From positions 42,194 to 106,193 of the forward strand of contig JAAEUE010000333.1 of assembly GCA_024227565.1 (NCBI GenBank): 64,000 nucleotides of DNA. Direction: 5' to 3'. Positions 1 through 8,696 of this stretch are shown here, piece after piece. The notes beneath the pieces were generated by a model. It made no database searches. It was not told the DNA's origin and was given only the letters and a program-made list of their open reading frames with translations. The position numbers and the translations under genes were made by a program. Position 1 is the stretch's first letter. Each line of letters starts with the position of its first letter. The stretch comes from Alphaproteobacteria bacterium (GTDB taxonomy: Bacteria > Pseudomonadota > Alphaproteobacteria > Rhizobiales > CAJQND01).

Positions 1-32
1 TCTGGTGCCAGGTGGTTCTCATTTTTGGCTGA

Positions 33-53
33 TAGGACAGCACTGCTGTCCTA
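33..53. repeat. Perfect inverted repeat, 10-bp arms
   Basis: TAGGACAGCA, one base, then TGCTGTCCTA. As RNA it can form an 8-bp stem with a 5-base loop. It lies about 70 bp beyond the stop of the xylanase gene. There is no T-run on either side, so an operator or part of an adjoining gene's control region is as likely as a terminator. The rest of bases 1-124 shows no gene I can support. Confidence 0.4.
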
Positions 54-124
54 TTCGACGCGCAAACTGCCAGAAAACGCATCTGGGTGCAAGTCGTCCT
101 AAAGGGGGAGCGGCAATATGCGTT

Positions 125-1210
125 TTAGGTTCGTGCTGGTGCCTGATTCAGCGCTTCAGCAACCGCAAAGAACGCAGGCTTGGGCCGGTAGCGATCATCG
201 AAAAGAGCTGGCCGAGGTGTGCCGCGTTTGCGCTTGAACGGTGCATAGCCGTGCACGATCCAATGTTCTGCGTCGCTGAGCCCCCAGAACCCAAGGCGCT
301 TGACATTGTCATGCTCCAGAACAGCGCCCAGATAGTCCTTGTAGATCGCGGCAATTAGCTTGTCTCGCTTGGCGATGTTTTCGGGCAGCTCAATGTCGTT
401 CACATCAAGCTCCGTGATGAAAACCTCAAGTCCCAAATCATTCAGGCCGCAGATGAAGCTTGAAAGTGGGGTCTTGTGCACCGGTTGGGTTGGCGCCAAG
501 TGCGCTTGCAGGCCGACACCGTCGATGGACATGCCTGCCTTCAAGAGCCGTTCAACGGTTGCCAGTGCGGTGTCGCGCTTGCGCTGGCAGTAGGCTGCAC
601 CACAGCTCAGACTGTAGTCATTGATCAACAGCTTGGCCTTTGGTGCCGCACGCCGCGCGGTGCGGAACAGGAAGCGGACAAATTCATCGCCATGAACATC
701 CAGAACCGGGTTCTTCCGATATCCGGCTTTGCGATCTGAAAAGGGTTCGTTGATCACATCCCAACTGTCGATCAGATCTCCATAGCGCGGCATCACTTGG
801 CCGGCATAAGACATGTAATCTCGCACGAACGAGCTGTTGCCGGCATCGTTGAGCCAGGCCGGTTGGGTTTGGTGCCAATAGAGTGTGTGGCCGTGGAGAC
901 GCAGTCCGTTCGCACGGCAGAACGACGCCGTGCCGTCCATACGTTCGAAGGCAAAGTTTATTGTTCGTTTAGGCGCAAGAAAGCCCGGTTTGAGCGCGTT
1001 CTCCGGCGTAACAATATCGCAATGGTGAAGGATCAGCGCTTCAAGGTCGAAATGACCGCCGCCATTATAGGCCGTTGAGACTTTCAACGACTTCTCCGCC
1101 GCCAGTTTTTTCAAGCTGACTTCGGTGCGAAACGGAAGGGGGCGTGCCGGCGGCGCGGCCAAGGCTGCAACCGTCGCCACTGTTCCGGTCAGGAAGTTTC
1201 GGCGGTTCAT
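125..1210 (-). CDS. GH10 endo-1,4-beta-xylanase, Tat-exported
   Basis: A 361-residue glycoside hydrolase family 10 enzyme, a retaining beta-xylanase family. The start is set at the ATG that gives a twin-arginine signal (RRNFLTG at residues 3-9, then an Ala-rich hydrophobic stretch to about 24); the open frame extends further upstream but into the next gene. Family motifs are present: TPENALKPG near 68-76, HGHTLYWH at 106-113, the acid/base Glu155 in WDVINEP and the nucleophile Glu267 in ITELDV. It is the last gene of a minus-strand run after UDP-xylose synthase and a Wzz-like protein, which suggests a role in trimming or releasing a self-made polysaccharide rather than in plant xylan use. That role is inference; the family call is firm. 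Confidence 0.9.
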   Translation of the reverse strand: MNRRNFLTGTVATVAALAAPPARPLPFRTEVSLKKLAAEKSLKVSTAYNGGGHFDLEALILHHCDIVTPENALKPGFLAPKRTINFAFERMDGTASFCRANGLRLHGHTLYWHQTQPAWLNDAGNSSFVRDYMSYAGQVMPRYGDLIDSWDVINEPFSDRKAGYRKNPVLDVHGDEFVRFLFRTARRAAPKAKLLINDYSLSCGAAYCQRKRDTALATVERLLKAGMSIDGVGLQAHLAPTQPVHKTPLSSFICGLNDLGLEVFITELDVNDIELPENIAKRDKLIAAIYKDYLGAVLEHDNVKRLGFWGLSDAEHWIVHGYAPFKRKRGTPRPALFDDRYRPKPAFFAVAEALNQAPART

Positions 1211-1232
1211 ATCCTTGGCTGGATGTGTTGGA

Positions 1233-2246
1233 TCAGCCTGCCAGGCTGATTTGGGCGCTCGCGGCCACTTTTGTAACGCGCGCTGGTTTCGCAACGGTCC
1301 CGCCCACACTGAGGGCGTGTTCGAAATAGTCGATGGTCTTTTCAAGTCCAGCTTTAAGAGAAACCTTCGGTTCCCATCCCAGATTAACCGTCGCGCGTCG
1401 AATGTCGGGTTTGCGCTGTTTCGGATCGTCTGCCGGCAGCGGGAGGAACACAAGTTTGGAGGAGCTCCCGGTCATCTTGATCACCTGTTCGGCAAGTTCC
1501 AGGATTGTGAATTCACCTGGGTTGCCCAGGTTGATCGGCTCGCAGCCTTGTTCGGGGCCAGAGCGCATCAACCGCATCAGGCCTTCAACCAAATCGTCCA
1601 CATAACAGAACGACCGGGTTTGGTTGCCCTCGCCGTAGATCGTGATGTCTTCACCGTTAAGCGCCTGGACGATGAAGTTGGAGACAACTCTGCCATCGTT
1701 GATCTGCATGCGCGGACCGTAGGTGTTGAAGATCCGAGCGATCTTGGTTTCAAGCGGCCGCTCCTGGCGGAACGAATAGAACAGAGCCTCTGCCGAACGC
1801 TTGCCTTCATCATAGCAGGCGCGTTCGCCATAAGGGTTGACATTGCCCCAATAGTCTTCCGGTTGGGGATGCACGCTTGGATCGCCATAGACTTCACTGG
1901 TGGAGGCCTGGAGAACCTTCGCGTTGCAGGCTGAGGCAACTTCCAACGCATGCAGAGCGCCAAGAAACGAAGTGCGCATCGTGTCAACAGGAGACGCCTG
2001 ATAGTGAGCCGGGGAGGCGGGGCAGGCAAGATTATAGATCTCGTCAGCCTGTTCCCAATAGGGTTTGGCAACGTCGTGCCGGCGCATCTGGAAGGAGCCG
2101 CTGTCCAGCAGATGGCTGACGTTGGCCTTGGCGCCCGTGTAATAGTTGTCGAGCCCTTTGACGTTGTGGCCTTCGTTGATAAGCCGTTCGCATAGGTGGC
2201 TTCCAACGAAGCCGGCAGCTCCGGTAACCAGAATTGTTTTAGACAT
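1233..2246 (-). CDS. UDP-glucuronate decarboxylase (UDP-xylose synthase) family
   Basis: An extended short-chain dehydrogenase of 337 residues, the usual size for bacterial UDP-xylose synthase, which decarboxylates UDP-glucuronate to UDP-xylose. Visible motifs: Rossmann GAAGFVG near residue 8, the TSEVYGD strand, the catalytic Tyr/Lys pair in CYDEGKR, and TYGPRM followed by GRVVSNF. I start at the ATG giving MSKTILVTG; an in-frame ATG four codons earlier is possible. The start overlaps the stop of the upstream Wzz-like gene by 8 bp, pointing to translational coupling. UDP-glucose 4-epimerase-like or dTDP-glucose dehydratase activity is less likely given the sequence pattern. Confidence 0.85.
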   Translation of the reverse strand: MSKTILVTGAAGFVGSHLCERLINEGHNVKGLDNYYTGAKANVSHLLDSGSFQMRRHDVAKPYWEQADEIYNLACPASPAHYQASPVDTMRTSFLGALHALEVASACNAKVLQASTSEVYGDPSVHPQPEDYWGNVNPYGERACYDEGKRSAEALFYSFRQERPLETKIARIFNTYGPRMQINDGRVVSNFIVQALNGEDITIYGEGNQTRSFCYVDDLVEGLMRLMRSGPEQGCEPINLGNPGEFTILELAEQVIKMTGSSSKLVFLPLPADDPKQRKPDIRRATVNLGWEPKVSLKAGLEKTIDYFEHALSVGGTVAKPARVTKVAASAQISLAG

Positions 2247-3786
2247 TGCGATACCCATTTCCATCATAGACATGTGGCATGTAGGCAATCTGCCGCGAAA
2301 CCGGCATGGGCCTAGTGTAAGTTGCTTGAACTGGCGCTGGGCTAAACAAATGCATGAGCCAGGCAGTTAAGAGTCCGATCAGCAAACCCACGACCACGGC
2401 TGCGGGCAGCAACACGCGCGGATTTGGATTGGAGGGTTTCGACGACGCATAAGCGACCGAGATAATACGGGTGTTCCCGGTCGGAAGGTCGATCTGTTCT
2501 TTCACCTGTTTGGCGCGGGTGAGGAACGTCTCGTAAACTTGGCGGCTTGAAGACGCTTCTTGCTCCAGCTGCCGTAGCTTGACGCCGTCGGAATTAGATT
2601 GTGCGGCAGTTTCCTGCAGCTTGGCCAGTTGGCGTTCCATTGCTTTTTGGTTCTGCACTGCAACGTTATAGGCGACCTGGTAACGTTCGGTGACCCGGGC
2701 CAAGTCGCGCTTCAATGCACCCTCCAGGCTGCGCCGCAATTGCACGGCTGCCTGCATCTGCGGGTGTTGAGGTAAATAGCTCACACCCAGATTGGCTTCG
2801 CGCGCCCGTGCATCGGCCAAGCGCACCAACAGTCCGTTTGAGACGCTGGATTCCAGGATCTCTGATTGTACGGCGCCGTTAAGAGGGCGGCTGGCGAGCC
2901 GGCGGGCCTCGTCCAAGTTGGACTTGGCGGTTTCGGTTGCGGCCTGGGCAAGCCCAAGCTGGTTGTTGGTGTCGCGCAACTGTTGCTCAACCACCAAAAG
3001 ATTTTGCGCACCAATCAGGCCATTCTTCCGGCGATACTCTTCCACCGCTTCAGAAGCGGCCTGAGAGGTCTCGCGCAGATCGCTCAACCGGCTGTCCAGC
3101 TCGGTCGAAGCTTCACGCGTTGTATTGGCGGAATGGCGGCGGCTCTCTGAAACGTAGATCTGAGCGATGCCGTTGCTGATCCGCGCGGCTTTTTCAGAAT
3201 CGTTGGACCGCATGGCAATCTGCACCACATAGGTGTTGCCCTTGCGTTTCACCTTAAGCCGCTTCAACAGTTTGCGTTTGGCCTTGTCGTAGGGGCTCAT
3301 GGGGCTGCCCGACAAATTGCCAATGAGGATCGATTTGGTCGTGTCCACCACCGCCTTTAGGAAGGCTGATTTGATGCCGCCGATGAATTCGGGATCCTGG
3401 TCCAGGTTTTCCCGGCTGATGATGCGCGCCAAAACCGACTCAGAATGAATGATGGCAACCTGGCTTTCCACCAGGGCGGTGTCGGCGCCGAGGGCAGAAG
3501 ACCCCAGGCCGGAAGGGACAACTTCACCCTTGGTGAGTTCCTTCTTCCTTGGGTCGATTAAGATCTCGGCGACGGATGTATAGAGAGGCGTGGCACTGCG
3601 CACATAAAGCACGGACAGAAACAGAGCCAGTACCGTGATGCCGATCACCAGCCAGCGTTGGTTCCACATTGCCTTTGCACAGTCGCGCAGCTCTGAGGTG
3701 AAACTCGGCTGCTGCTGCATCTCCAGGCGCGCAAAGTGCAGGCGCTCAATGGCTTCAAAAAACTGGTTGTCGTTTCGTTGCATCAC
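2239..3786 (-). CDS. Wzz/GumC-like polysaccharide chain-length protein
   Basis: A 515-residue inner-membrane protein of the polysaccharide co-polymerase family, which sets chain length and helps export of Wzx/Wzy-made polysaccharides. It has a cytoplasmic N-terminus, a membrane segment near residues 43-66 (MWNQRWLVIGITV), a long periplasmic part rich in predicted coiled coil (about 200-430, many Glu/Gln/Ala/Arg heptads), and a second membrane segment near 462-485 with a proline-rich preface. The C-terminal tail is short, with no tyrosine-kinase Walker motifs, so it is the kinase-less form. It leads the three-gene unit with UDP-xylose synthase and xylanase. Confidence 0.85.
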   Translation of the reverse strand: MMQRNDNQFFEAIERLHFARLEMQQQPSFTSELRDCAKAMWNQRWLVIGITVLALFLSVLYVRSATPLYTSVAEILIDPRKKELTKGEVVPSGLGSSALGADTALVESQVAIIHSESVLARIISRENLDQDPEFIGGIKSAFLKAVVDTTKSILIGNLSGSPMSPYDKAKRKLLKRLKVKRKGNTYVVQIAMRSNDSEKAARISNGIAQIYVSESRRHSANTTREASTELDSRLSDLRETSQAASEAVEEYRRKNGLIGAQNLLVVEQQLRDTNNQLGLAQAATETAKSNLDEARRLASRPLNGAVQSEILESSVSNGLLVRLADARAREANLGVSYLPQHPQMQAAVQLRRSLEGALKRDLARVTERYQVAYNVAVQNQKAMERQLAKLQETAAQSNSDGVKLRQLEQEASSSRQVYETFLTRAKQVKEQIDLPTGNTRIISVAYASSKPSNPNPRVLLPAAVVVGLLIGLLTAWLMHLFSPAPVQATYTRPMPVSRQIAYMPHVYDGNGYRNV

Positions 3787-3892
3787 GCTCTCCTGGCGAA
3801 GCGTCCCATTTCAAGACAATCTTGAACCGTGTTTCGGGGGTCGGATCGGCCTTCAGGTGAACATCAGCACAAAGCGTGCCGAACACAGCCCT

Positions 3893-5065
3893 TCAGTGGC
3901 GGGGAACTGCCAGGCCGCGAATCCGCTTTAACGCGTTGAACAGCCTGGGATATGATTTCAGCTTGTTCTTGCTGTGCCAAAGCGCCCACAACACCGTGCC
4001 TTTGAAACTGCCAGGCACCATCATCTCGAAGAGGGGGCGCGGTGTGCAGCCCAGCTGGCGCTTGTAGGGCTGGTCACCGCCCGACAAATCAAACCGCCGC
4101 GCTCCGGACTGCGCGAGCCGCCTTACGTTTTCGAAGACGACTTGCATGCCCGGTGAATAGCGCTCGTAGGGGCCCATCTTGAAACTCAAAAGAGTGCCAA
4201 CGAAGTGGCCCTTGTGCTGAATGCCAAGCTGCGCGCCAACTGGTTGGTTGTCGCAGAGCAACAGCGTTGAGGAGGGTTTCAGATCGGCGTGCTGGCCTGT
4301 GCAGATCTCTTCATACAATTGCCGCCATGCAGCAAGCTTCAACCCGTCTGGCCGATTGATGGCGCTGAGGCGCTCTGCGCGCATGCTGAAAATGGTATCG
4401 AGGGTGTCGGCACCAATCTGTTCGTCGTGAACTTCAATTTCGCGGGTGGCGGCCCTCTGCATCTGGTTGATTTTTTGGCGAACAGAACGGCGTGTTTTGG
4501 ATTTTACGAGCTTGTCAGGGTCTTCCCCGTCGCAAAGATCCAAACTCCAGGCAAAGTATGGCAACTGTGCAAGGAAGCGCGGGGGCGCAAGCGATGGTGC
4601 CGTGCCGTCGGCAGTCGCTTCCAACTTGCTGATGAAGATCATATCGTGGGGCGGCAGCTTTTGGCGGGCCTGCTTGAAGAAGGTCTCAAGGGCGCTGCCA
4701 TCCCCTGGCAACGCCTTGTTCAAGACGGGTTCATAAAGATCGCTCACACCAAGATCCGGTGAGGAGATGATCGTGCAGCCATACGCTTTGTACCGGCACA
4801 GCGGCAGGATGATGTCCGGGCGCCCATCGGCGCGGCGCGATCCGGTGAGGATCAGTGGTTCTGCAAGATCGTAACGGGTTGCAGCCTTATACCAGGCAGA
4901 GAGCCAGCCGAACGTTTGAAACGGGCCGGCGTGGCCTTCCAGCGTCAGGCGCAGCCAGCTCTCTTCAAGGGCTGCGGGGTCGGTGAAAATCTCAACCTGC
5001 CAAGCGTTCGCTGTGCCGGCCTGGCTAGTTGCATAGGGCCAATCAACAGAACTGCTCACGCTCAT
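3893..5065 (-). CDS. CelD/BcsL-like GNAT acyltransferase
   Basis: A 390-residue protein resembling the CelD/BcsL (Acetyltransf_6, FemAB-like) family found in cellulose and exopolysaccharide clusters. Features include the N-terminal block with GPFQTFGWLSAWY near 45-60 and a C-terminal half with KSKTRRSVRQKINQM, and the run GDQPYKRQLG near 345, typical of this family. The chemistry is presumed acyl transfer to a sugar or a glycolipid; the substrate cannot be read from sequence. It is transcribed away from the flippase gene, whose likely start lies about 165 bp beyond its own start, so the two share a divergent promoter region. Confidence 0.7.
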   Translation of the reverse strand: MSVSSSVDWPYATSQAGTANAWQVEIFTDPAALEESWLRLTLEGHAGPFQTFGWLSAWYKAATRYDLAEPLILTGSRRADGRPDIILPLCRYKAYGCTIISSPDLGVSDLYEPVLNKALPGDGSALETFFKQARQKLPPHDMIFISKLEATADGTAPSLAPPRFLAQLPYFAWSLDLCDGEDPDKLVKSKTRRSVRQKINQMQRAATREIEVHDEQIGADTLDTIFSMRAERLSAINRPDGLKLAAWRQLYEEICTGQHADLKPSSTLLLCDNQPVGAQLGIQHKGHFVGTLLSFKMGPYERYSPGMQVVFENVRRLAQSGARRFDLSGGDQPYKRQLGCTPRPLFEMMVPGSFKGTVLWALWHSKNKLKSYPRLFNALKRIRGLAVPRH

Positions 5066-5230
5066 CTTTTACCGCTTCCATCATTTGCTCAAATTATCTG
5101 CGCGTTGCAGCAAGTTCCGGACCAGGTTTTCAAGGGGGCCTCGGCGATCCGGGGAGCGGCATGTTTCTTGCTCATATCTTGGCACAAACAGCCAATGGGC
5201 AGGCCAGGGCAGAATCTAAGGCGAATTTTT

Positions 5231-6472
5231 GTGAAACGGATTATCTCAGCTTCAATCCTCGATCAGATGCTGATCAGTGCGTTGATGTTTACCATCAATC
5301 TCTTGTTGATTGGTCAGGCCGGCGCTGAGAGTTTTGGCCGGTTTATCGTCGTTTTAGCGGCCTTTTTGCTCAGTTTCGGCGCACAGAATGCGCTCATTCT
5401 TCTTCCCCTCAATGTGCTCATTCCCGGCAAGCCCGAACACATGAAAAGCCGGAATCTGAGGATGCTGGCTACCGTGGACATCGCTGTAATCGGGGTCGCC
5501 ACTCTTGTCGTGGCGGCCATCGTTGGCCTGTTGGGATTTGGGATCGGATTGGTCTGTGCCTCGGCCGCTTTGGTGGTTTTTGGGTCAAATCGGGAACTGA
5601 TGCGCACGGTGTTCCTGACGCAAAACCGGGCCAGCCGCTATCTGGCGATGGACGCAACAGTTATAGCGGCAACCCTTTGCGCGCTTCCGGTAACCTGGAT
5701 GCTGATGGCACCAGAGACTGCGTGCATTGTCTCGCTGGCCTTCGGCAATTTGGTCGGCGCGGCAGCCTTCGGCACCAACATTCAGCGCACTCCTGGACGC
5801 CTCAAGGAAATGGTCCGGCGTTATGGGGACTATTGGACCAAATCGCGCTGGGCATTGGCCGGTGCGGCGGTGACGGATGCGCAGATGCGCTTTTACATTT
5901 TTGCAGTCGAAATCCTGCGCGGCAGCGCAACGCTTGGTCTGTTGCAAGCCGGGCGTGTTCTGGTCAATCCAATTGCGATGCTCGCGTTTGCCTGGGCCAG
6001 GGCCATCCGGCCAAACATGGCAGAGCGGCTGAACCGCGGAGACCGCGAGAGCGCCCTGTCCATGATGAAGAGCGGCATGCTGCTCATCATGGGGATTGGG
6101 GTTGTCTATTTGACAGCTCTGAATTTGGCCTGGCCACTGCTGGACGGCTATTTCTTGAAGGGCCGCTACCCAGGGCTCTACAACACCCTTTTGTTGTGGA
6201 GCGTTTTTGCCATTCTCAACGTGCCGGCGATTTGCGTCAGCATCTATCTTCAGGCCGGGCACAAGTATCGGCAACTCACAATTTGCGGCGCATTGTCTGC
6301 AACCGGATCATGTTTGCTTCTTGGTCTTCTTGCCTTCGACGTTCCCAGCCTATGGGCAATTTGCGCGCTTCTGGTCGGCGAACTGATCATGCTCGCAGGC
6401 CTCTTCAAAGTAATGCGGACGGAATTTATCGGAGCCACAGAGCATGACACTCTCCCTCGCCCCGCATTATAG
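5231..6472 (+). CDS. Polysaccharide flippase (Wzx/MATE-like)
   Basis: A multi-spanning membrane protein of about 413 residues, many hydrophobic helices, beginning VKRIISASILDQMLISALMF. It fits the polysaccharide flippase superfamily that moves lipid-linked repeat units across the inner membrane. The frame is open upstream to 4916, but that portion overlaps the divergent CelD-like gene and reads as non-membrane sequence. I choose the GTG at 5231, preceded by AAGGCG at a normal distance; an ATG at 5195 is the alternative. The 3' end overlaps the next gene by 29 bp, and the three plus-strand genes form one unit. Confidence 0.75.
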   Translation: MKRIISASILDQMLISALMFTINLLLIGQAGAESFGRFIVVLAAFLLSFGAQNALILLPLNVLIPGKPEHMKSRNLRMLATVDIAVIGVATLVVAAIVGLLGFGIGLVCASAALVVFGSNRELMRTVFLTQNRASRYLAMDATVIAATLCALPVTWMLMAPETACIVSLAFGNLVGAAAFGTNIQRTPGRLKEMVRRYGDYWTKSRWALAGAAVTDAQMRFYIFAVEILRGSATLGLLQAGRVLVNPIAMLAFAWARAIRPNMAERLNRGDRESALSMMKSGMLLIMGIGVVYLTALNLAWPLLDGYFLKGRYPGLYNTLLLWSVFAILNVPAICVSIYLQAGHKYRQLTICGALSATGSCLLLGLLAFDVPSLWAICALLVGELIMLAGLFKVMRTEFIGATEHDTLPRPAL

Positions 6473-7787
6473 CGGCACAGCCCAAGTGGTGGTTGCGCCA
6501 AGCGGCCCGAGCTATGTTGAACGCATAGCGGCATGGCTGCCGGCCCTGGTGCTGCTCAATCCAATTTTGATGTGGCCCCTGTTCTTTGCGGTGCCATTCA
6601 ACAGCGTCTTAGAGATTGGCGTGGCTGATGGAGCAGCTCGCAGCTACCTCATCCACAAGCTTTGGATGCCGCCGTTGTTTTGTGTTGCAGCGTTCCTGGC
6701 TCTGGGCGCGCGCGGCAGAGATCTAAAACTCAATTCACTGCCTGTGGCGAGTTTTATCCTTCTGTTTGCATGGAGCGCCCTTAGCGTGCTGTGGGCTCTG
6801 GTGCCTGTGGTTTCAGCCTCTCGTCTGGCCCTGCAAACGATAATTGCCGCATGCATCTATCTGTCGTTTGCGATTGTGAAGGATCCCAGAAAGATTCTCG
6901 AACCTGTTTTTTGGCTTGTTGTCGTGGCGGTGCTCGCCAATGTGGGCTCGGTTGCTCTGCGGCCCCCGGGGCCCATAGGGCATGAGGGCATCTTTGAGCA
7001 CAAAAACAGCCTTGGCGGGTTTTGCGTGGCGGCCATCTTGTTCGCCATCTACCGGTTGAGCTGGGGCAACACGGTGGGCAAGCTAACGGCCCTGATGATC
7101 ATACCCATCTGCCTGGCTCTCCTGGTGATGAGCCTTTCAAAGACTTCGGCCGGGCTTCTGCCGCTTAGCCTTGTTATCGGTGTGGCCGGGTGTGCCGTGG
7201 CGCGCTGGCTGCGAATTTCTGCAGCAGTGCAATTCGTCGGGGCTCTGGCACTGATGACGGCCGGGCTATATCTTTCTGAAGAATTGCTGCAACTGAATTT
7301 TTGGGATCTGGCTGGCCTAGTGACGGGCGACCCGACCTTTACCGGCCGAACAGACATTTGGGCGTTTACGCTCGACCAGGCCATGCAACGCCCCTTCGGC
7401 GGTTTTGGGTTCAGGTCGTTTTGGCGGATTGGCGCCGACAGTCCAGCGCTTGAGGTCGCCGGCACCTTCACCTCCCGCACAGCGCACGCTCACAATGGCT
7501 ACATTGACGTTTTGCTCAATGGTGGGGTGGTTGCAATTGCGCTCTTCCTTCCGGTGTTGATCGGCGGGCTTCACGTTGCGGGAAAAATTGCTGACCGAAG
7601 CTTTCTTGCGGGCACCGCTTGCCTTGGCTTCATGGTGTTTTCCATTCTCTACAATCTTCTGGAAACAACCTGGTTCCTGGGCACCAACGTCGTCTTCATA
7701 TTCTTCCAGGTCGTCTGGGTGGCGATTATGTACGACCCGGTGAACAGCCCGAGCCGCGAACACGGAGACCTGTCATGGCGCACGTAA
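6444..7787 (+). CDS. O-antigen ligase/polymerase family (Wzy/WaaL/ExoQ-like)
   Basis: A 447-residue polytopic membrane protein with about ten to twelve hydrophobic segments and a long loop around residues 280-350 containing GRTDIWAF and SRTAHAHNGYIDVLLNGG. This loop, with its conserved Arg and His, is the signature of the O-antigen ligase/Wzy polymerase superfamily. In this setting (flippase upstream, Wzz-like protein nearby) it is most likely the repeat-unit polymerase. It starts inside the flippase gene and its own end overlaps the following glycosyltransferase start by 13 bp. Confidence 0.8.
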   Translation: MTLSLAPHYSGTAQVVVAPSGPSYVERIAAWLPALVLLNPILMWPLFFAVPFNSVLEIGVADGAARSYLIHKLWMPPLFCVAAFLALGARGRDLKLNSLPVASFILLFAWSALSVLWALVPVVSASRLALQTIIAACIYLSFAIVKDPRKILEPVFWLVVVAVLANVGSVALRPPGPIGHEGIFEHKNSLGGFCVAAILFAIYRLSWGNTVGKLTALMIIPICLALLVMSLSKTSAGLLPLSLVIGVAGCAVARWLRISAAVQFVGALALMTAGLYLSEELLQLNFWDLAGLVTGDPTFTGRTDIWAFTLDQAMQRPFGGFGFRSFWRIGADSPALEVAGTFTSRTAHAHNGYIDVLLNGGVVAIALFLPVLIGGLHVAGKIADRSFLAGTACLGFMVFSILYNLLETTWFLGTNVVFIFFQVVWVAIMYDPVNSPSREHGDLSWRT

Positions 7788-8677
7788 CAGTCGCTATCGC
7801 CAGCTGCGGGCGGAAAAGCCTTGCGGACACCCTGGCTTCGCTCGACAGCCAGATTACGCCGGATGGCTGGCAGATCGATCTGGTGGTGGCTGATGACAGC
7901 TTCGACGGGTCGGCAGCACAGCTCGTTTCCTGTTCAAACCTGAGTTGGCCGGTTCAGGTTATCAACGTTGCAAGCCGTAACGTGGCTGTTGCCCGCAACG
8001 CCTGTTTGGAAGTTGCCGAGGGCGAGTTCATAGCGTTCATCGATGATGATGAGATTGCTGGCCCGCACTGGATTTCCACGTTTGTGCAAGAGGCAATCAA
8101 GACCAATGCAGACTGCTTGTTTGCCCCGGTTGAACCCCGCTACGCCCCGGGCACACCAGCCTGGATTGTTCATCTGAACCCTCTTTTTCCAGAAGAGGTT
8201 CGAACGGCAACACAAGGAAATGTCATTATTGGCCGCACGGGCAACAGCTTGCTGCGGCGGTCGTTCCTTAAGCGCAACAAATTGCGTTTCGATTCCTCCT
8301 TTGGCGGTGGCGGCGAGGACCTGCATTTCTTCGCCCTGTGCCGCAAATACAATGCCGTAATGGTCACCACCGACGTGGCGGCCGTGCGCGAAACCGTGGC
8401 GCCCCATCGCACGGGTCTGTGCTATGTGCTGCGCGCATGTTTTTCGCGTGGAAAGGGCTATGCCCGGGTCATGGCAATGACCGGACAAGAGGGTTTTGCC
8501 AGCGGAGCTGGAATGGCACTCGCCAGCTTCCTGAAGATGCTGGTTTGCAGCGTCCTGGCCTGTGTGGCGCTGCCTTTGGGGCAGTTCCGCTGGGTGCGGT
8601 TCGCCGGCTCTGCGGCCAGCAATCTTGGAAAGGTTGCGTATCTGGTGCGGGGCGGCGAGGCCGGCGAAGCGCAGTGA
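7775..8677 (+). CDS. Family 2 glycosyltransferase
   Basis: A 300-residue GT2-type glycosyltransferase. The N-terminal GT-A fold shows VVADDSFDG near 30-37, VAVARNACLEVA and the metal/nucleotide motif FIDDDE near 88-93. A hydrophobic stretch near 250-270 could tether it to the membrane. The start at the ATG 13 bp inside the upstream gene has a good ribosome site (GGAG, 8 bases before). The donor and acceptor are unknown. It closes the flippase-polymerase-transferase unit. Confidence 0.8.
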   Translation: MAHVTVAIASCGRKSLADTLASLDSQITPDGWQIDLVVADDSFDGSAAQLVSCSNLSWPVQVINVASRNVAVARNACLEVAEGEFIAFIDDDEIAGPHWISTFVQEAIKTNADCLFAPVEPRYAPGTPAWIVHLNPLFPEEVRTATQGNVIIGRTGNSLLRRSFLKRNKLRFDSSFGGGGEDLHFFALCRKYNAVMVTTDVAAVRETVAPHRTGLCYVLRACFSRGKGYARVMAMTGQEGFASGAGMALASFLKMLVCSVLACVALPLGQFRWVRFAGSAASNLGKVAYLVRGGEAGEAQ

Positions 8678-8696
8678 CCGCTCAAGCCGGAGCTTA

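Noticed and set aside
1125..1934. A 269-codon plus-strand frame over the xylanase and UDP-xylose synthase genes
   Set aside because: Fully antisense to two genes with clear family motifs and catalytic residues.
5585..6274. A 229-codon minus-strand frame inside the flippase gene
   Set aside because: Antisense shadow; the plus strand has the membrane helices and coupled neighbours.
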